Below, in pieces: positions 53,704 through 63,629 of a stretch of 64,000 nucleotides of DNA (within the stretch, counting starts at the first letter, position 1; each line of letters opens with the position of its first letter). The translations under genes and the position numbers were made by a program. Source of the stretch: Aquincola tertiaricarbonis (GTDB lineage: Bacteria > Pseudomonadota > Gammaproteobacteria > Burkholderiales > Burkholderiaceae_C); the NCBI RefSeq assembly GCF_000969605.1, contig NZ_JZUE01000006.1, positions 222,452 through 286,451 of the forward strand. The letters are read 5' to 3'. The notes under the pieces are model-generated. The model did no database searches and was not told the DNA's origin. It was given only the letters and a program-made list of their open reading frames with translations.

Positions 53704-54547
53704 GCACAACGTAGCCATTCCCGTCGACGACGGCAGCATTGCCGGCACCTTCGTCACGCCCGGCACGCAGCTGCCCGGGGTGCTGTTCATCCATGGCTGG
53801 GGCGGCAGCCAGTCGCAGTACGTGGCGCGGGCGCGGCAGATCGCGGCCCTGGGCTGCATCTGCCTGGCCTTCGACCTGCGCGGCCATGCGCAGACCAAGC
53901 CACAGTTCGAGACCGTCTCGCGGGCCAGCAACCTGCAGGACGTGCTGGCCGCCTACGACCTGCTGGCCGACCACCGCCATGTGGACCGCTCGTCCATCGC
54001 GGTGGTGGGCAGCAGCTACGGCGGCTACCTGGCCACCATCCTGACCACGATGCGGCCGGTGCGCTGGCTGGCGCTGCGCGCGCCGGCGCTGTACATGGAC
54101 TCGGGCTGGGAAGTGCCCAAGCTGCAGCTGCACAAGGACCAGGACCTGAAGGCCTACCGCCGCAGCCTGGTGCCGTTCGCCGACAACCGCGCGCTGCAGG
54201 CCACGCACGACTTCGACGGCGACCTGCTGCTGGTGGAGTCGGAGCTGGACACCATCGTGCCGCGGGCGGTGCTGCACAGCTACCGGGAGGCGGGCAAGAG
54301 CGCCCGCTCGCTGACCTACCGCTGCCTGCGCGGCGCCGACCACGGCCTGACCAAGGAGCACGACCAGCGGGCCTACACCTCGGTGCTGGTGGGCTGGGTC
54401 AACGAGATGGTGTTCGGCGCCCGCGCCGACCAGGTGGCCCCGGCCGCCATCGAGCCGCACGAGCCCGAATCGCCGCCCACGCCGCCCAGCCCCAAGCCGG
54501 GGCCGCGGCTGCCGGCGGCCCAGGCCACCGGCACTCAGCCGGCGTGA
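53690..54547 (+). CDS. Alpha/beta hydrolase
   Basis: 285 residues. LPGVLFIHGWGGSQSQY is the oxyanion-hole strand, and VVGSSYGGYLA is the nucleophile elbow with Ser109. Asp in ESELDTIVPR and His in RGADHGLTKEHDQ complete the triad. A proline-rich tail ends the protein. GGAGG at 53682-53686 precedes the start inside the DUF3182 gene, so the two proteins are coupled. Its 3' end overlaps the ABC-transporter gene by 13 bases. The substrate is unknown. Confidence 0.87.
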   Translation: MPTFEHNVAIPVDDGSIAGTFVTPGTQLPGVLFIHGWGGSQSQYVARARQIAALGCICLAFDLRGHAQTKPQFETVSRASNLQDVLAAYDLLADHRHVDRSSIAVVGSSYGGYLATILTTMRPVRWLALRAPALYMDSGWEVPKLQLHKDQDLKAYRRSLVPFADNRALQATHDFDGDLLLVESELDTIVPRAVLHSYREAGKSARSLTYRCLRGADHGLTKEHDQRAYTSVLVGWVNEMVFGARADQVAPAAIEPHEPESPPTPPSPKPGPRLPAAQATGTQPA

Positions 54548-56406
54548 GGCGCCGCGGCCGGCGCCGGCGAGCCGGCGGCGGTGGTGGCCGCGGCAGCGCC
54601 ATGCGCGCCCGGCCCCATCGTGGCCATCATCACCGCGAAGGCAGGCTGGCGCTTGACCAGCTCCTCCACCGTGCCCACGTCCTCCACCCGGCCGGCCACC
54701 ATGAACACCACCTTGTCGAAGTGGGCCAGCAGCCCCAGGCGGTGCACCGAGGCCACGATGCAGGCATCGGGGAAGGCTTCCAGGATGCGCGAGTGCACAT
54801 GGATCTCGGTCAGCGAATCCAGCGCGCTGGTGGGCTCGTCCAGCAGCAGCACGCTGCTGTGGCGTGCCGCCAGCAGGCCGCGGGCCAGCGCCAGGCGCTG
54901 CCGCTGGCCGCCCGAGAGGTTGGTGCCGCGCTCGGCCAGCATGGCCTCGAGGCCGCCCGGCATCGTCTCCAGCACGGGATCGAAGGCGGCGGCATGGATG
55001 GCGCGCATCAGCTCGTGCTCGGGCACCGGCTCGTCGAAGGTGATGTTCTCGCGCACCGAGGCTTCGAAGATCTCGGCTTCCTGCGGAATCAGCGTGGCCA
55101 CCGGCCCCAGGTCGCGGGCGTCGGGCACGAACTGCCCGTCCACCGCGATGTGGGCGGCCCTGGCCTCGTACAGGCCGGCCAGCGCGCGCAGCAGCGTGCT
55201 CTTGCCGGCGCCGCTGGGACCCACCAGCGCCAGGCGCTCGCCGCGGTGCAGGCTCAATGCCACGTCGTGCAGGCCGCCGCGCTCATCAGCAGGCTGGCCG
55301 GACTCGGCGCCGGCGCGGGAAAAGCGCAGGCCCTGGATGTCGATGCGGTGCCAGCCGGGCTCGGCCAGCGTGGCCGCCTGCTTGCGCTCGGGCGCCTGCA
55401 TCACGATGGCGGCGCTGGCGAAGTCGGTGCGGGTGCGGGAGATGGCCTGGTACTGGGAGGCAATGGTGCCCAGCACGCCGGCGGCCTGCTGCGCGTACTG
55501 GTACACCATGAACAGGCTGCCCAGCATCACGGTGCCGGTGGCCGCGGTCGTCTGCCCGGTGCTGGCCAGCAGCACGTACACCGCCACCAGGCCCCACGAC
55601 AGCATCACGCCCGACAGGTCGACCGAGCACCACTTCCACTCGTTGAGCACGATGCTGCGGCGCAGCGGCTCGAACACCGCCATCAGCCGGCTGTCCAGCA
55701 GGCGGCGCGTGCCTTCCTGCAGCCGCAGGCTGAGCACCGAGGACACGTTGCCCACGAAGTCCAGCAGCCGGGCTGCATAGCGCCGCTCAGCATGGTTCTC
55801 CGACACCGCCAGCTTCATCAGCGCACCGTCGAAGGCCACGATCACGCTGGAGATGGCCACCAGGCCCACCACCGCCACCAGGCCGGTGCCGGGCGACAGC
55901 AGCCACAGCGCCACCACCGGCCCGCACAGGTTGATGGCGTTCTGCAGGTAGATGAACTGGCTTTGGGTGAAGCCGAACAGCGCACCCGAGGCCTGGCCCA
56001 CGCGGTGCTGCAGGTCGCCGGAATGGTGCTGCTCGTGCCAGCCCAGCGGCGCCTGCAGCAGCCGGGCGTACAGCGCATCGGCGACGCTGCGCCGCACCCG
56101 CAGTGCCACGGTGCGCTCCATCACCCGGGCCGGGCCGTGCAGCGCCCAGCAGCCCACGTAGGCCGCCAGGATGGCGCCGATCCACAGCGCTGCCGGGCCG
56201 AGGGCCGCGCGGCCGCCGGACTGGATGCCGTTGATGGCCTGCGCGGCCATCCAGGGAATGCCCAGCTTCATCAGCTGGGAGCCGCCCAGCATGCTCAGCG
56301 CCAGCGCGAACTTGCCGCGGGCACCACGGGCATGCAGCCAGATATGCCTGTACAACTCGCCCAGGGAGGCGGGAACGATGGCGGCGGGGGAGGAGGTGGT
56401 GGACAT
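54535..56406 (-). CDS. ABC transporter, fused permease and ATPase (exporter type)
   Basis: 623 residues. Six membrane helices lie in about residues 35-330, then one ATPase domain: Walker A GPSGAGKST (about 394-402), signature LSGGQRQRLALARG (about 496) and Walker B SSVLLLDEPTSALD (about 520), with the switch His in VASVHRLGLL. It resembles type IV exporters of the MsbA/CydC class. The switch histidine region is intact. The N-terminus (1-30) is cytoplasmic. The cargo is not evident, and neighbours give no clue. It is convergent with the hydrolase. Confidence 0.9.
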   Translation of the reverse strand: MSTTSSPAAIVPASLGELYRHIWLHARGARGKFALALSMLGGSQLMKLGIPWMAAQAINGIQSGGRAALGPAALWIGAILAAYVGCWALHGPARVMERTVALRVRRSVADALYARLLQAPLGWHEQHHSGDLQHRVGQASGALFGFTQSQFIYLQNAINLCGPVVALWLLSPGTGLVAVVGLVAISSVIVAFDGALMKLAVSENHAERRYAARLLDFVGNVSSVLSLRLQEGTRRLLDSRLMAVFEPLRRSIVLNEWKWCSVDLSGVMLSWGLVAVYVLLASTGQTTAATGTVMLGSLFMVYQYAQQAAGVLGTIASQYQAISRTRTDFASAAIVMQAPERKQAATLAEPGWHRIDIQGLRFSRAGAESGQPADERGGLHDVALSLHRGERLALVGPSGAGKSTLLRALAGLYEARAAHIAVDGQFVPDARDLGPVATLIPQEAEIFEASVRENITFDEPVPEHELMRAIHAAAFDPVLETMPGGLEAMLAERGTNLSGGQRQRLALARGLLAARHSSVLLLDEPTSALDSLTEIHVHSRILEAFPDACIVASVHRLGLLAHFDKVVFMVAGRVEDVGTVEELVKRQPAFAVMMATMGPGAHGAAAATTAAGSPAPAAAPHAG

Positions 56407-56610
56407 GGAATCCTGGAACAGCCGGAACACGGCGCACCTGCCGAGGCAACATGCCAAGGCAGCGGGCACTGTAGGAAGCCGCTTCGGCGGCGTGCAGTCG
56501 GCCGCATTACAAAGCGCTTGTAGGGGTTTCCCCGACACGCTTACAAACCTGGGGGCGGCTCGGGGGCGGCACAAGCGTTGCCCGCTGCGGTGGTTGCCAA
56601 CGGACACACC

Positions 56611-57222
56611 ATGACCCAGCCTGAATCCACGCACGAAGCCGCCGACCGCTGCCCCGGCGGCCTTGCCCTGCTGATCACCGACATGATCAGCCTCTGGGAC
56701 TTCCCCGATGCCGACAAGCTGCTGCCCGCGGCGGCGGCCATCGCGCCGCGGCTGGCCGCGCTGCGCCGGCGCTGCCACGAGGCCGGCGTGCCGGTGATCT
56801 ATGCCAACGACAATCGCGGCCGCTGGCGCTCCGACTTCCGCGAGCTGGTGGACAAGGCGCGGCAGGCCGGCGGCCCGGGCGCCCACATCGTGGAGCAACT
56901 GGCGCCCCACACCGACGACTACTTCCTGTTGAAGCCCAAACACTCCGCCTTCTTCGCCACGCCGCTGGAGCTGCTGCTGGCCGACCTCGGCATCCGCCAG
57001 ATCATCGTCACCGGCGTCTCCAGCGACCAGTGCGTGCTGTCCACCGTGTCCGACGCGCGCATGCGCAACATCGACGCGCTGGTGCCGCAGGACTGCATCG
57101 GCACCCAGGGCGATGAGCGCAATGCCGCGGCGATCCGCCACTTCTCCGAGGTGCTGGGCGTGGACACCGCCGCCTCGCCTGGCCTGCAGCTGCGGCCGCA
57201 GCCCCCTGAACCCTCCGCCTGA
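56611..57222 (+). CDS. Isochorismatase-family cysteine hydrolase
   Basis: 203 residues. The catalytic triad of the family is present: Asp24 in LLITDMIS, Lys110 in [10 protein letters not shown] and Cys141 in [31 protein letters not shown] and [19 protein letters not shown] are typical. The nicotinamidase metal motif (DxH) is absent, so despite lying 16 bases before nadE it is not an obvious PncA. A role in amide hydrolysis linked to nicotinamide metabolism is possible but unproven. Confidence 0.87.
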   Translation: MTQPESTHEAADRCPGGLALLITDMISLWDFPDADKLLPAAAAIAPRLAALRRRCHEAGVPVIYANDNRGRWRSDFRELVDKARQAGGPGAHIVEQLAPHTDDYFLLKPKHSAFFATPLELLLADLGIRQIIVTGVSSDQCVLSTVSDARMRNIDALVPQDCIGTQGDERNAAAIRHFSEVLGVDTAASPGLQLRPQPPEPSA

Positions 57223-57238
57223 CCGAGGCCCCAACCCG

Positions 57239-59322
<2,084 letters not shown>

Positions 59323-59326
<4 letters not shown>

Positions 59327-59604
59327 AAGCAATCTGGAACGGCACCGTGGTGGCCGAGAGCGACGACACCGTGGTCGTCGAGGGCAACCACTATTTCCCC
59401 GGCGATTCGCTGAAGAAGGAATACATCCTGCCCAGCAACACCAAGACGATGTGCAGCTGGAAGGGCCAGGCCAGCTACTACACGCTGTTCGTGGACGGCG
59501 ACGCCAACCCGGACGCCGTCTGGTACTACCCCGACCCGAAGGAGGCCGCGGCCGAGATCAAGGACCGGGTGGCCTTCTGGAAGGGCGTGAGGATCGAGGA
59601 CTGA
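59323..59604 (+). CDS. DUF427 domain protein
   Basis: 93 residues covering a whole DUF427 domain: [20 protein letters not shown], then [20 protein letters not shown] and the end [25 protein letters not shown]. These small beta-rich cytoplasmic proteins have no firmly assigned function. It sits between nadE (ATGA overlap) and the Nudix gene (TGATG overlap), so all three are translated from one message. Confidence 0.88.
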
Positions 59605-60287
59605 TGACGGTGCGGCGCACCGAGGCGCTGCGTACCCAGGTGCAGGCGCACCTGCAGGCCTTCGCGGTGCAGTCCCTGCGGCCGGCCGCCCGGCCCGGCG
59701 ACACCCCGCCCGGCCATGCGGCGGTGGCCGTGGCCATCGTCGACGAAGGCCATGGCGCGGCCGTGGGCGGCCTGCCTGCGCATGCCGAATGGTCGGAGGA
59801 AGCCGCGCTGGTGCTCACCCGCCGCGCGCTGCACCTGCGCAACCATCCCGGCCAGTGGGCCCTGCCCGGCGGCCGGGTGGACGAAGGCGAAACGCCCGAG
59901 AGCGCCGCGCTGCGCGAGCTGGAAGAGGAAGTGGGCCTGGTGCTGGGCCCGGAGGCGGTGCTCGGCCGGCTGGACGACTTCAGCACCCGCTCGGGATTCG
60001 TCATCACGCCGGTGGTGGTGTGGGGCGGGCCGGCGCCGCTGCTGGTGGCCAACCCCGGCGAGGTGGACAGCATCCACCGCATCCCGGTCAGCGAGTTCCT
60101 CCGCAGCGACGCACCGCGGCTGGAGAACGTGGCCTCCAGCGTGCATCCGGTGCTGCGCATGCCGGTGGGCAGCACCTGGATCGCGGCGCCCACCGCGGCG
60201 GTGCTGTACCAGTTCCGCGAGGTGTGCCTGCGCGGCCTGCCCACCCGGGTGTCGCACTTCGAGCAGCCCGCGTTCGCCTGGAAGTGA
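59604..60287 (+). CDS. Nudix hydrolase (CoA pyrophosphatase-like)
   Basis: 227 residues. The full Nudix box begins at about residue 89 (GRVDEGETPESAALRELEEE, then VGL). The preceding LVLTRRALHLRNHPGQWALP resembles the CoA-specific NudL motif (LRxHxGQxxxPGG). PVVVWGGPAPLLVANPGEVD and the ending follow the NudL layout. Substrate could be coenzyme A or NADH; with nadE next door a nicotinamide-nucleotide role is an alternative. It starts at the last base of the DUF427 stop (TGATG). Confidence 0.88.
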   Translation: MTVRRTEALRTQVQAHLQAFAVQSLRPAARPGDTPPGHAAVAVAIVDEGHGAAVGGLPAHAEWSEEAALVLTRRALHLRNHPGQWALPGGRVDEGETPESAALRELEEEVGLVLGPEAVLGRLDDFSTRSGFVITPVVVWGGPAPLLVANPGEVDSIHRIPVSEFLRSDAPRLENVASSVHPVLRMPVGSTWIAAPTAAVLYQFREVCLRGLPTRVSHFEQPAFAWK

Positions 60288-60295
60288 GGATGTCC

Positions 60296-60356
60296 TGCCC
60301 CCTGGGCGGGCCTGCGGCCCACCGTCCCCCCGAGGGGGAGCCGCCCCAAGGCGGGC
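60296..60356. repeat. GC-rich dyad element between convergent genes
   Basis: CCCCCC (60326-60331) and GGGGG (60334-60338) form a tight hairpin, flanked by CTGGGCGGGC (60302-60311) and a partly complementary GCCGCCCCAAG (60340-60350). The arrangement looks like a REP-type or Rho-assisted termination element between the Nudix gene and the secreted-protein gene. Copies elsewhere in the window were not seen. Confidence 0.4.
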
Positions 60357-60721
60357 TAGAAGCAGTTGGCCGCGTCGATGCCCATGCGGCAGCTCCAGCG
60401 GAAGTATTCGCCACCCTGCTTGACCGAGCGGCGGAACACCGCGGTGCTTTCCTGCGCGATGGCATCGGGCAACGGCACCGCCAGTGGCGCGCCGCTGCTG
60501 TTGGTGTGGAAGTTGAGGAAGCAGGTGGACTGCGGCGGGCACAGCTGCTCGATCTGCTGGGCATAGGCCGCGCGGTCGCGCGCGGCCGCCTCCGGCACGA
60601 TCACCACCTGGATGACGCCCTGCCGCCCGGCCACCGGCCAGGTGGCGGCAGGCGCCGCGGCGTGGGAGGCGGCGCACACCAGGAGCGCAGCGGTCGCGGT
60701 CAGCACGGGAATCGACTTCAT
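60356..60721 (-). CDS. Secreted protein of unknown function
   Basis: 121 residues. A signal peptide (about 1-23, cleavage after SHA) leads to a mature protein with four cysteines (LCPPQS, TCFLNF, WSCRMG, AANCF). The segment VAGRQGVIQVVIVPEAAARD and the ending GGEYFRWSCRMGIDAANCF stand out. The family is not recognised. It faces the Nudix gene and is divergent from the 77-residue gene at 60794. Confidence 0.7.
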   Translation of the reverse strand: MKSIPVLTATAALLVCAASHAAAPAATWPVAGRQGVIQVVIVPEAAARDRAAYAQQIEQLCPPQSTCFLNFHTNSSGAPLAVPLPDAIAQESTAVFRRSVKQGGEYFRWSCRMGIDAANCF

Positions 60722-60793
60722 GCGCCGCAGCCTAGGCCATCGCATGCGCCGCGGCGACCGGGATTCGCCCGGGGTTGGGCTACGCTCCGGGCC

Positions 60794-61027
60794 ATGAAGA
60801 CCTATCAGATCGAAGTGCAGCGCATCAAGGCGATGAACAACAGCCACGGCCTGGTGCGGGCGCGGATCGACGCCGCGGTGCAGTCCGCCCCCGCCCGCGG
60901 CGAAGACGACGGCGGCGAGCCCGGCAGCGTGCTGAGCCTGACGGTGGAGAACGCCCGCGTGCTGTTCCTGCTGCTCAAGCAGCAGCTGGCCGAGGTGGAT
61001 TCGAAGAAGGCACGCAGCCAGCGCTGA
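60794..61027 (+). CDS. Small conserved-looking protein of unknown function
   Basis: 77 residues, soluble and basic at the end. It opens MKTYQIEVQRIKAMNNSHG and has a C-terminal leucine-rich helix, SVLSLTVENARVLFLLLKQQ, followed by LAEVDSKKARSQR. It could be a small nucleic-acid- or protein-binding factor; no family was recognised. It stops 10 bases before the convergent extensin-like gene. Confidence 0.6.
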   Translation: MKTYQIEVQRIKAMNNSHGLVRARIDAAVQSAPARGEDDGGEPGSVLSLTVENARVLFLLLKQQLAEVDSKKARSQR

Positions 61028-61037
61028 AGCCGCCTGG

Positions 61038-61751
61038 CTACCGGCACAGCCGGTACGGCCCGCGGTCCAGGTGGAAGTGGTCGGCATGCGCCGCGTTGTA
61101 GTCCGGGCCCAGCACGCCGTCGAACAGCCCGCAGGCGCCGTCATGCACCTGGCGCAGGAACAGCGAGGCCGCATCGTCGCCCGGCCAATCGGCCGCCACG
61201 CTGATGCGGCGGCCGCCCTGCAGCACGAAACCCGCCACGTCCAGCGCATCGGCGGTGGCATGCTGGCTGCGGGCGCCCTCGGCCCGGCCATACACGTTGC
61301 GGCAGGCATAGCTGCCGAAGTGCACCAGCCGCACCACCGGCTGGCCGAAGTGCGCCTGCGCCGCCGGCTGCAGCACATGCCGCTCCCACAGCGCCAGCGA
61401 GGCCGCGGCACGGCAGGTGAGCGTGAAGGGCTCGCCCACCTGCACCTGGGTGCGCCGCACCAGCAGCGTGTGGCTGAGCTGGCAGCCCGGGCCGGTCACG
61501 CGGTCGGGCTGCGGCTGCGCCTGCAGCGGCGTGGTGTCGATGAAGGCCTGGCAGGCCGCCGGCTCCGCGCTCAGCCGCGCCAGCTTGTAGCGGGTGAGCC
61601 AGCCGGGCGCTTCTGCCAGCGACAGGGGTGCGAAAGGGTTGTGCCGGTCGGGCAGGCGCCACCAGCGGCCGTGGCCGGCGGCCAGCAGCGCAGCGGCCGC
61701 CAGCAGCGCCAGCCACCCTGCCAGCCGGCGCCACCCGCGCCCGGCGCTCAA
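61038..61751 (-). CDS. Extensin-like family protein, membrane-anchored
   Basis: 237 residues from TTG 61751, overlapping the TerB stop as TTGA. A membrane helix (about 8-25) is an uncleaved anchor or signal. The C-terminal part has HATADALDVAGFVLQGGRRI and AHADHFHLDRGPYR, the extensin-like C-terminal signature with a metal-binding His/Asp pattern like that of D,D-peptidases. Cysteines at four positions suggest disulfides in the periplasm. It may act on cell-wall peptides; no catalytic proof is available. Confidence 0.8.
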   Translation of the reverse strand: MSAGRGWRRLAGWLALLAAAALLAAGHGRWWRLPDRHNPFAPLSLAEAPGWLTRYKLARLSAEPAACQAFIDTTPLQAQPQPDRVTGPGCQLSHTLLVRRTQVQVGEPFTLTCRAAASLALWERHVLQPAAQAHFGQPVVRLVHFGSYACRNVYGRAEGARSQHATADALDVAGFVLQGGRRISVAADWPGDDAASLFLRQVHDGACGLFDGVLGPDYNAAHADHFHLDRGPYRLCR

Positions 61752-62209
61752 GCCGCGGCGGCGGCCTGCTGTGCGCGCATCTTGGCGTTCACGTAGGCGC
61801 CGTGCGGAATGTGCAGCAGGTCGGCCAGCCGCCACATCACATGGTTCTCATGCGCGCTGAGGGTGCCGTCGGCATAGGCCACGCGCCACATGTGCTCCAG
61901 CATCAGCAGCTTCTGCGGCATGTCGCAGTGCTGGTTGATCTGGGAGGTGAAGCCGAAGTAGTCGCTGGCCTGGCGGGACGCCTGCTGCGCCTGGGCCACC
62001 AAGGTGTCCAGCTCGTCGTCGGCCAGCGTGAACTTGTCGCGCAGGCCGGCCACCACCGCCTCACGCTCGGCGTCGGTCATCTCGGCATCGGCGCGCATCA
62101 CCTCCACCAGCATCACGGCAGTGGCCAGTTGCAGCGTGTGGCTGGCCTCGGCCTCTGTGGCCGCGGGCATGCGCAGCGCGTCGAACAGGTCCTTCAAGGT
62201 CTTGAGCAT
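61748..62209 (-). CDS. TerB-family protein (tellurite-resistance-like)
   Basis: 153 residues. All-alpha TerB-like domain: VEVMRADAEMTDAEREAVVA, DYFGFTSQINQHCDMPQKLL, and LLMLEHMWRVAYADGTLSAH with EN after it. The acidic DAEMTDAE and ADGTLSAHE loops match the metal-binding motifs of TerB proteins. It is cytoplasmic; a role in tellurite resistance is not implied by the domain alone. It is coupled (TTGA) to the extensin-like gene. Confidence 0.85.
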   Translation of the reverse strand: MLKTLKDLFDALRMPAATEAEASHTLQLATAVMLVEVMRADAEMTDAEREAVVAGLRDKFTLADDELDTLVAQAQQASRQASDYFGFTSQINQHCDMPQKLLMLEHMWRVAYADGTLSAHENHVMWRLADLLHIPHGAYVNAKMRAQQAAAAA

Positions 62210-62256
62210 CGGCGCAGCCTAACGGCTGGCGTCTGCCCGGCGCGCGGCGCGGTTTT

Positions 62257-62589
62257 TCAGCGGGCGCTGACGGCCGGGCTGCCGGCCATCACGGCCACGT
62301 CGGCGGTGGGGCCGGCGGTCCAGGTGGTGGACGCCGGCGGCTGCACCAGGAAGGTGTTGCCATCGATGTGGACGGCCTGGCGCGCCACCAGCACTGCGGG
62401 ATGCTGGCCATTGGCCGACGGAGCGGCCTTCCAGCGCGGGCTGGCCGGGTGGCCGACGATGAAGGTGGAGGCGTCGATGCCAGCTTGCGGCTTGGACAAC
62501 ACCGGGGCCGCGCGGTCGGCGGCGGCGGCGGGCTGCACCGCGGCGGCGGCCAGGACGAGAACGAAGGCGGTGGTGAGCGAGAACTTCAT
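62257..62589 (-). CDS. Secreted protein with internal duplication
   Basis: 110 residues. A signal peptide (about 1-24, cleavage after AAA) is followed by two copies of a unit of about 25-30 residues: IDASTFIVGHPASPRWKAAP and IDGNTFLVQPPASTTWTAGP share the pattern ID-x2-TF-V-x2-PAS-x-W-A-P. The fold and function are not known. AGGAAG precedes the ATG. Its promoter region (62590-62705) holds dyads at 62642-62658 and 62689-62705. Confidence 0.7.
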   Translation of the reverse strand: MKFSLTTAFVLVLAAAAVQPAAAADRAAPVLSKPQAGIDASTFIVGHPASPRWKAAPSANGQHPAVLVARQAVHIDGNTFLVQPPASTTWTAGPTADVAVMAGSPAVSAR

Positions 62590-62641
62590 GACGGGACTTC
62601 CTGCGGTCGAGAGGGCTTGGTACAAACCCTAGGTGGGGAGA

Positions 62642-62658
62642 CTAAGGGATTTCCCTAG
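62642..62658. promoter_or_regulatory. Imperfect dyad in the promoter of the duplicated-repeat protein
   Basis: CTAAGGGA-TT-TCCCTAG: arms with one extra base, 53-69 bases before the start at 62589. A second CCTAGG palindrome is at 62628-62633. They may form a binding site for an unidentified regulator. Confidence 0.35.
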
Positions 62659-62688
62659 AGGTCGATACCCCCAACACCGCACACCCCG

Positions 62689-62705
62689 TTGTTGCAGCGC
62701 AACAA
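62689..62705. terminator. Hairpin directly after the LysR stop
   Basis: TTGTTGC-AGC-GCAACAA is a perfect seven-base inverted repeat with a three-base loop, touching the LysR stop codon (62708-62706 on the minus strand). It has no T-run. It could be a terminator, or an operator for the secreted-protein gene 100 bases further on. Confidence 0.4.
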
Positions 62706-63614
62706 TCAGTCGCTCAACGCCCCGGGCACCTCGCGCAGGTAACGGCCGATGGCTTCGGCCGCATGGCGCACCTTGGCCGGCTGGCCATCGCGCTGCGGCG
62801 TCACCGCCCACACCGGCAGCGGCGTGCCGCGCCACTCGGGCATCACCGGCAGCAGGCGGCCGGTGCGCAGCTCGTCGTCGATGTCGGCACGCACCGCCAG
62901 CATCAGGCCGAGGCCGGCCACGCACAGCTGCTGCAGCGACAGCTGGTTGTTGCCCAGCACCCGCGGCGCGACCCGGAAGCTCTCCTGCGCGCCGGCAGGT
63001 CCTTCCAGCGTGAGCAGCAAGCCGCTGCCATCCCGTGCGCCGCCGATCCATTCATGCGATGGCAGCTCGGCCGGCGTGGCGGGCATGCCGGCACGGGCCA
63101 GGTAGGCCGGCGCAGCGCACAGCACCAGCTCGAAGCGGCAGAGCCGGCGCGCGGCCCAGCTGGAATCGGCCAGCCGGCCGGCCCGCACCGCCAGGTCGAT
63201 GCGGGCGTCGATCAGGTCGATCATCGCGTCGTCGACGAACAGCCGCAGGCTGAGCCCGGGATGGGCGGCCAGCAGCGGCGCCAATGCCGGCGCCAGGTGG
63301 CGCGCAAAGCCCACCGGCGCGGCCAGGCGCAACTCGCCTTCCGGCGCATCCCGCGCAGCGGTGAGCTGCTGGCGTGCCCGCGCGGCGGCATCCACCATCG
63401 CCTGGCAATGCTGGGCCAGCCGGGCGCCGGCCTCGGTGAGCGCCAGCTTGCGGGTGGACCGGTGCAGCAGCGTGACGCCGTGCGCCTGCTCCAGCGCGCG
63501 CAGCTGCTGGCTGACCGCCGAGGTGCTGATGCCCAGGCGTCGGCCGGCGGCACTCAGCGAGCCGGCACGCACCACCTCGGCAAATGCGGCCAGGCGCTTC
63601 CAGTCGTCCTCCAT
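62706..63614 (-). CDS. LysR-family transcriptional regulator
   Basis: 302 residues. The helix-turn-helix is near 15-45 (GSLSAAGRRLGISTSAVSQQ), then LLHRSTRKLALTEAGARLAQ. The effector domain has LRLAAPVGFARHLAPALAPL, LFVDDAMIDLIDARIDLAVR and CVAGLGLMLAVRADI. The branch is the CrgA/AaeR-like group that controls nearby small operons. Its target is not evident; the next gene on the same strand is the secreted repeat protein. Confidence 0.9.
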   Translation of the reverse strand: MEDDWKRLAAFAEVVRAGSLSAAGRRLGISTSAVSQQLRALEQAHGVTLLHRSTRKLALTEAGARLAQHCQAMVDAAARARQQLTAARDAPEGELRLAAPVGFARHLAPALAPLLAAHPGLSLRLFVDDAMIDLIDARIDLAVRAGRLADSSWAARRLCRFELVLCAAPAYLARAGMPATPAELPSHEWIGGARDGSGLLLTLEGPAGAQESFRVAPRVLGNNQLSLQQLCVAGLGLMLAVRADIDDELRTGRLLPVMPEWRGTPLPVWAVTPQRDGQPAKVRHAAEAIGRYLREVPGALSD

Positions 63615-63629
63615 CGCCGGCGAAGGCGG

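Noticed and set aside
56611..57222. Nicotinamidase PncA next to nadE
   Set aside because: The Asp-Lys-Cys triad is present but the DxH metal motif of nicotinamidases is missing, so only the broader isochorismatase family is claimed.
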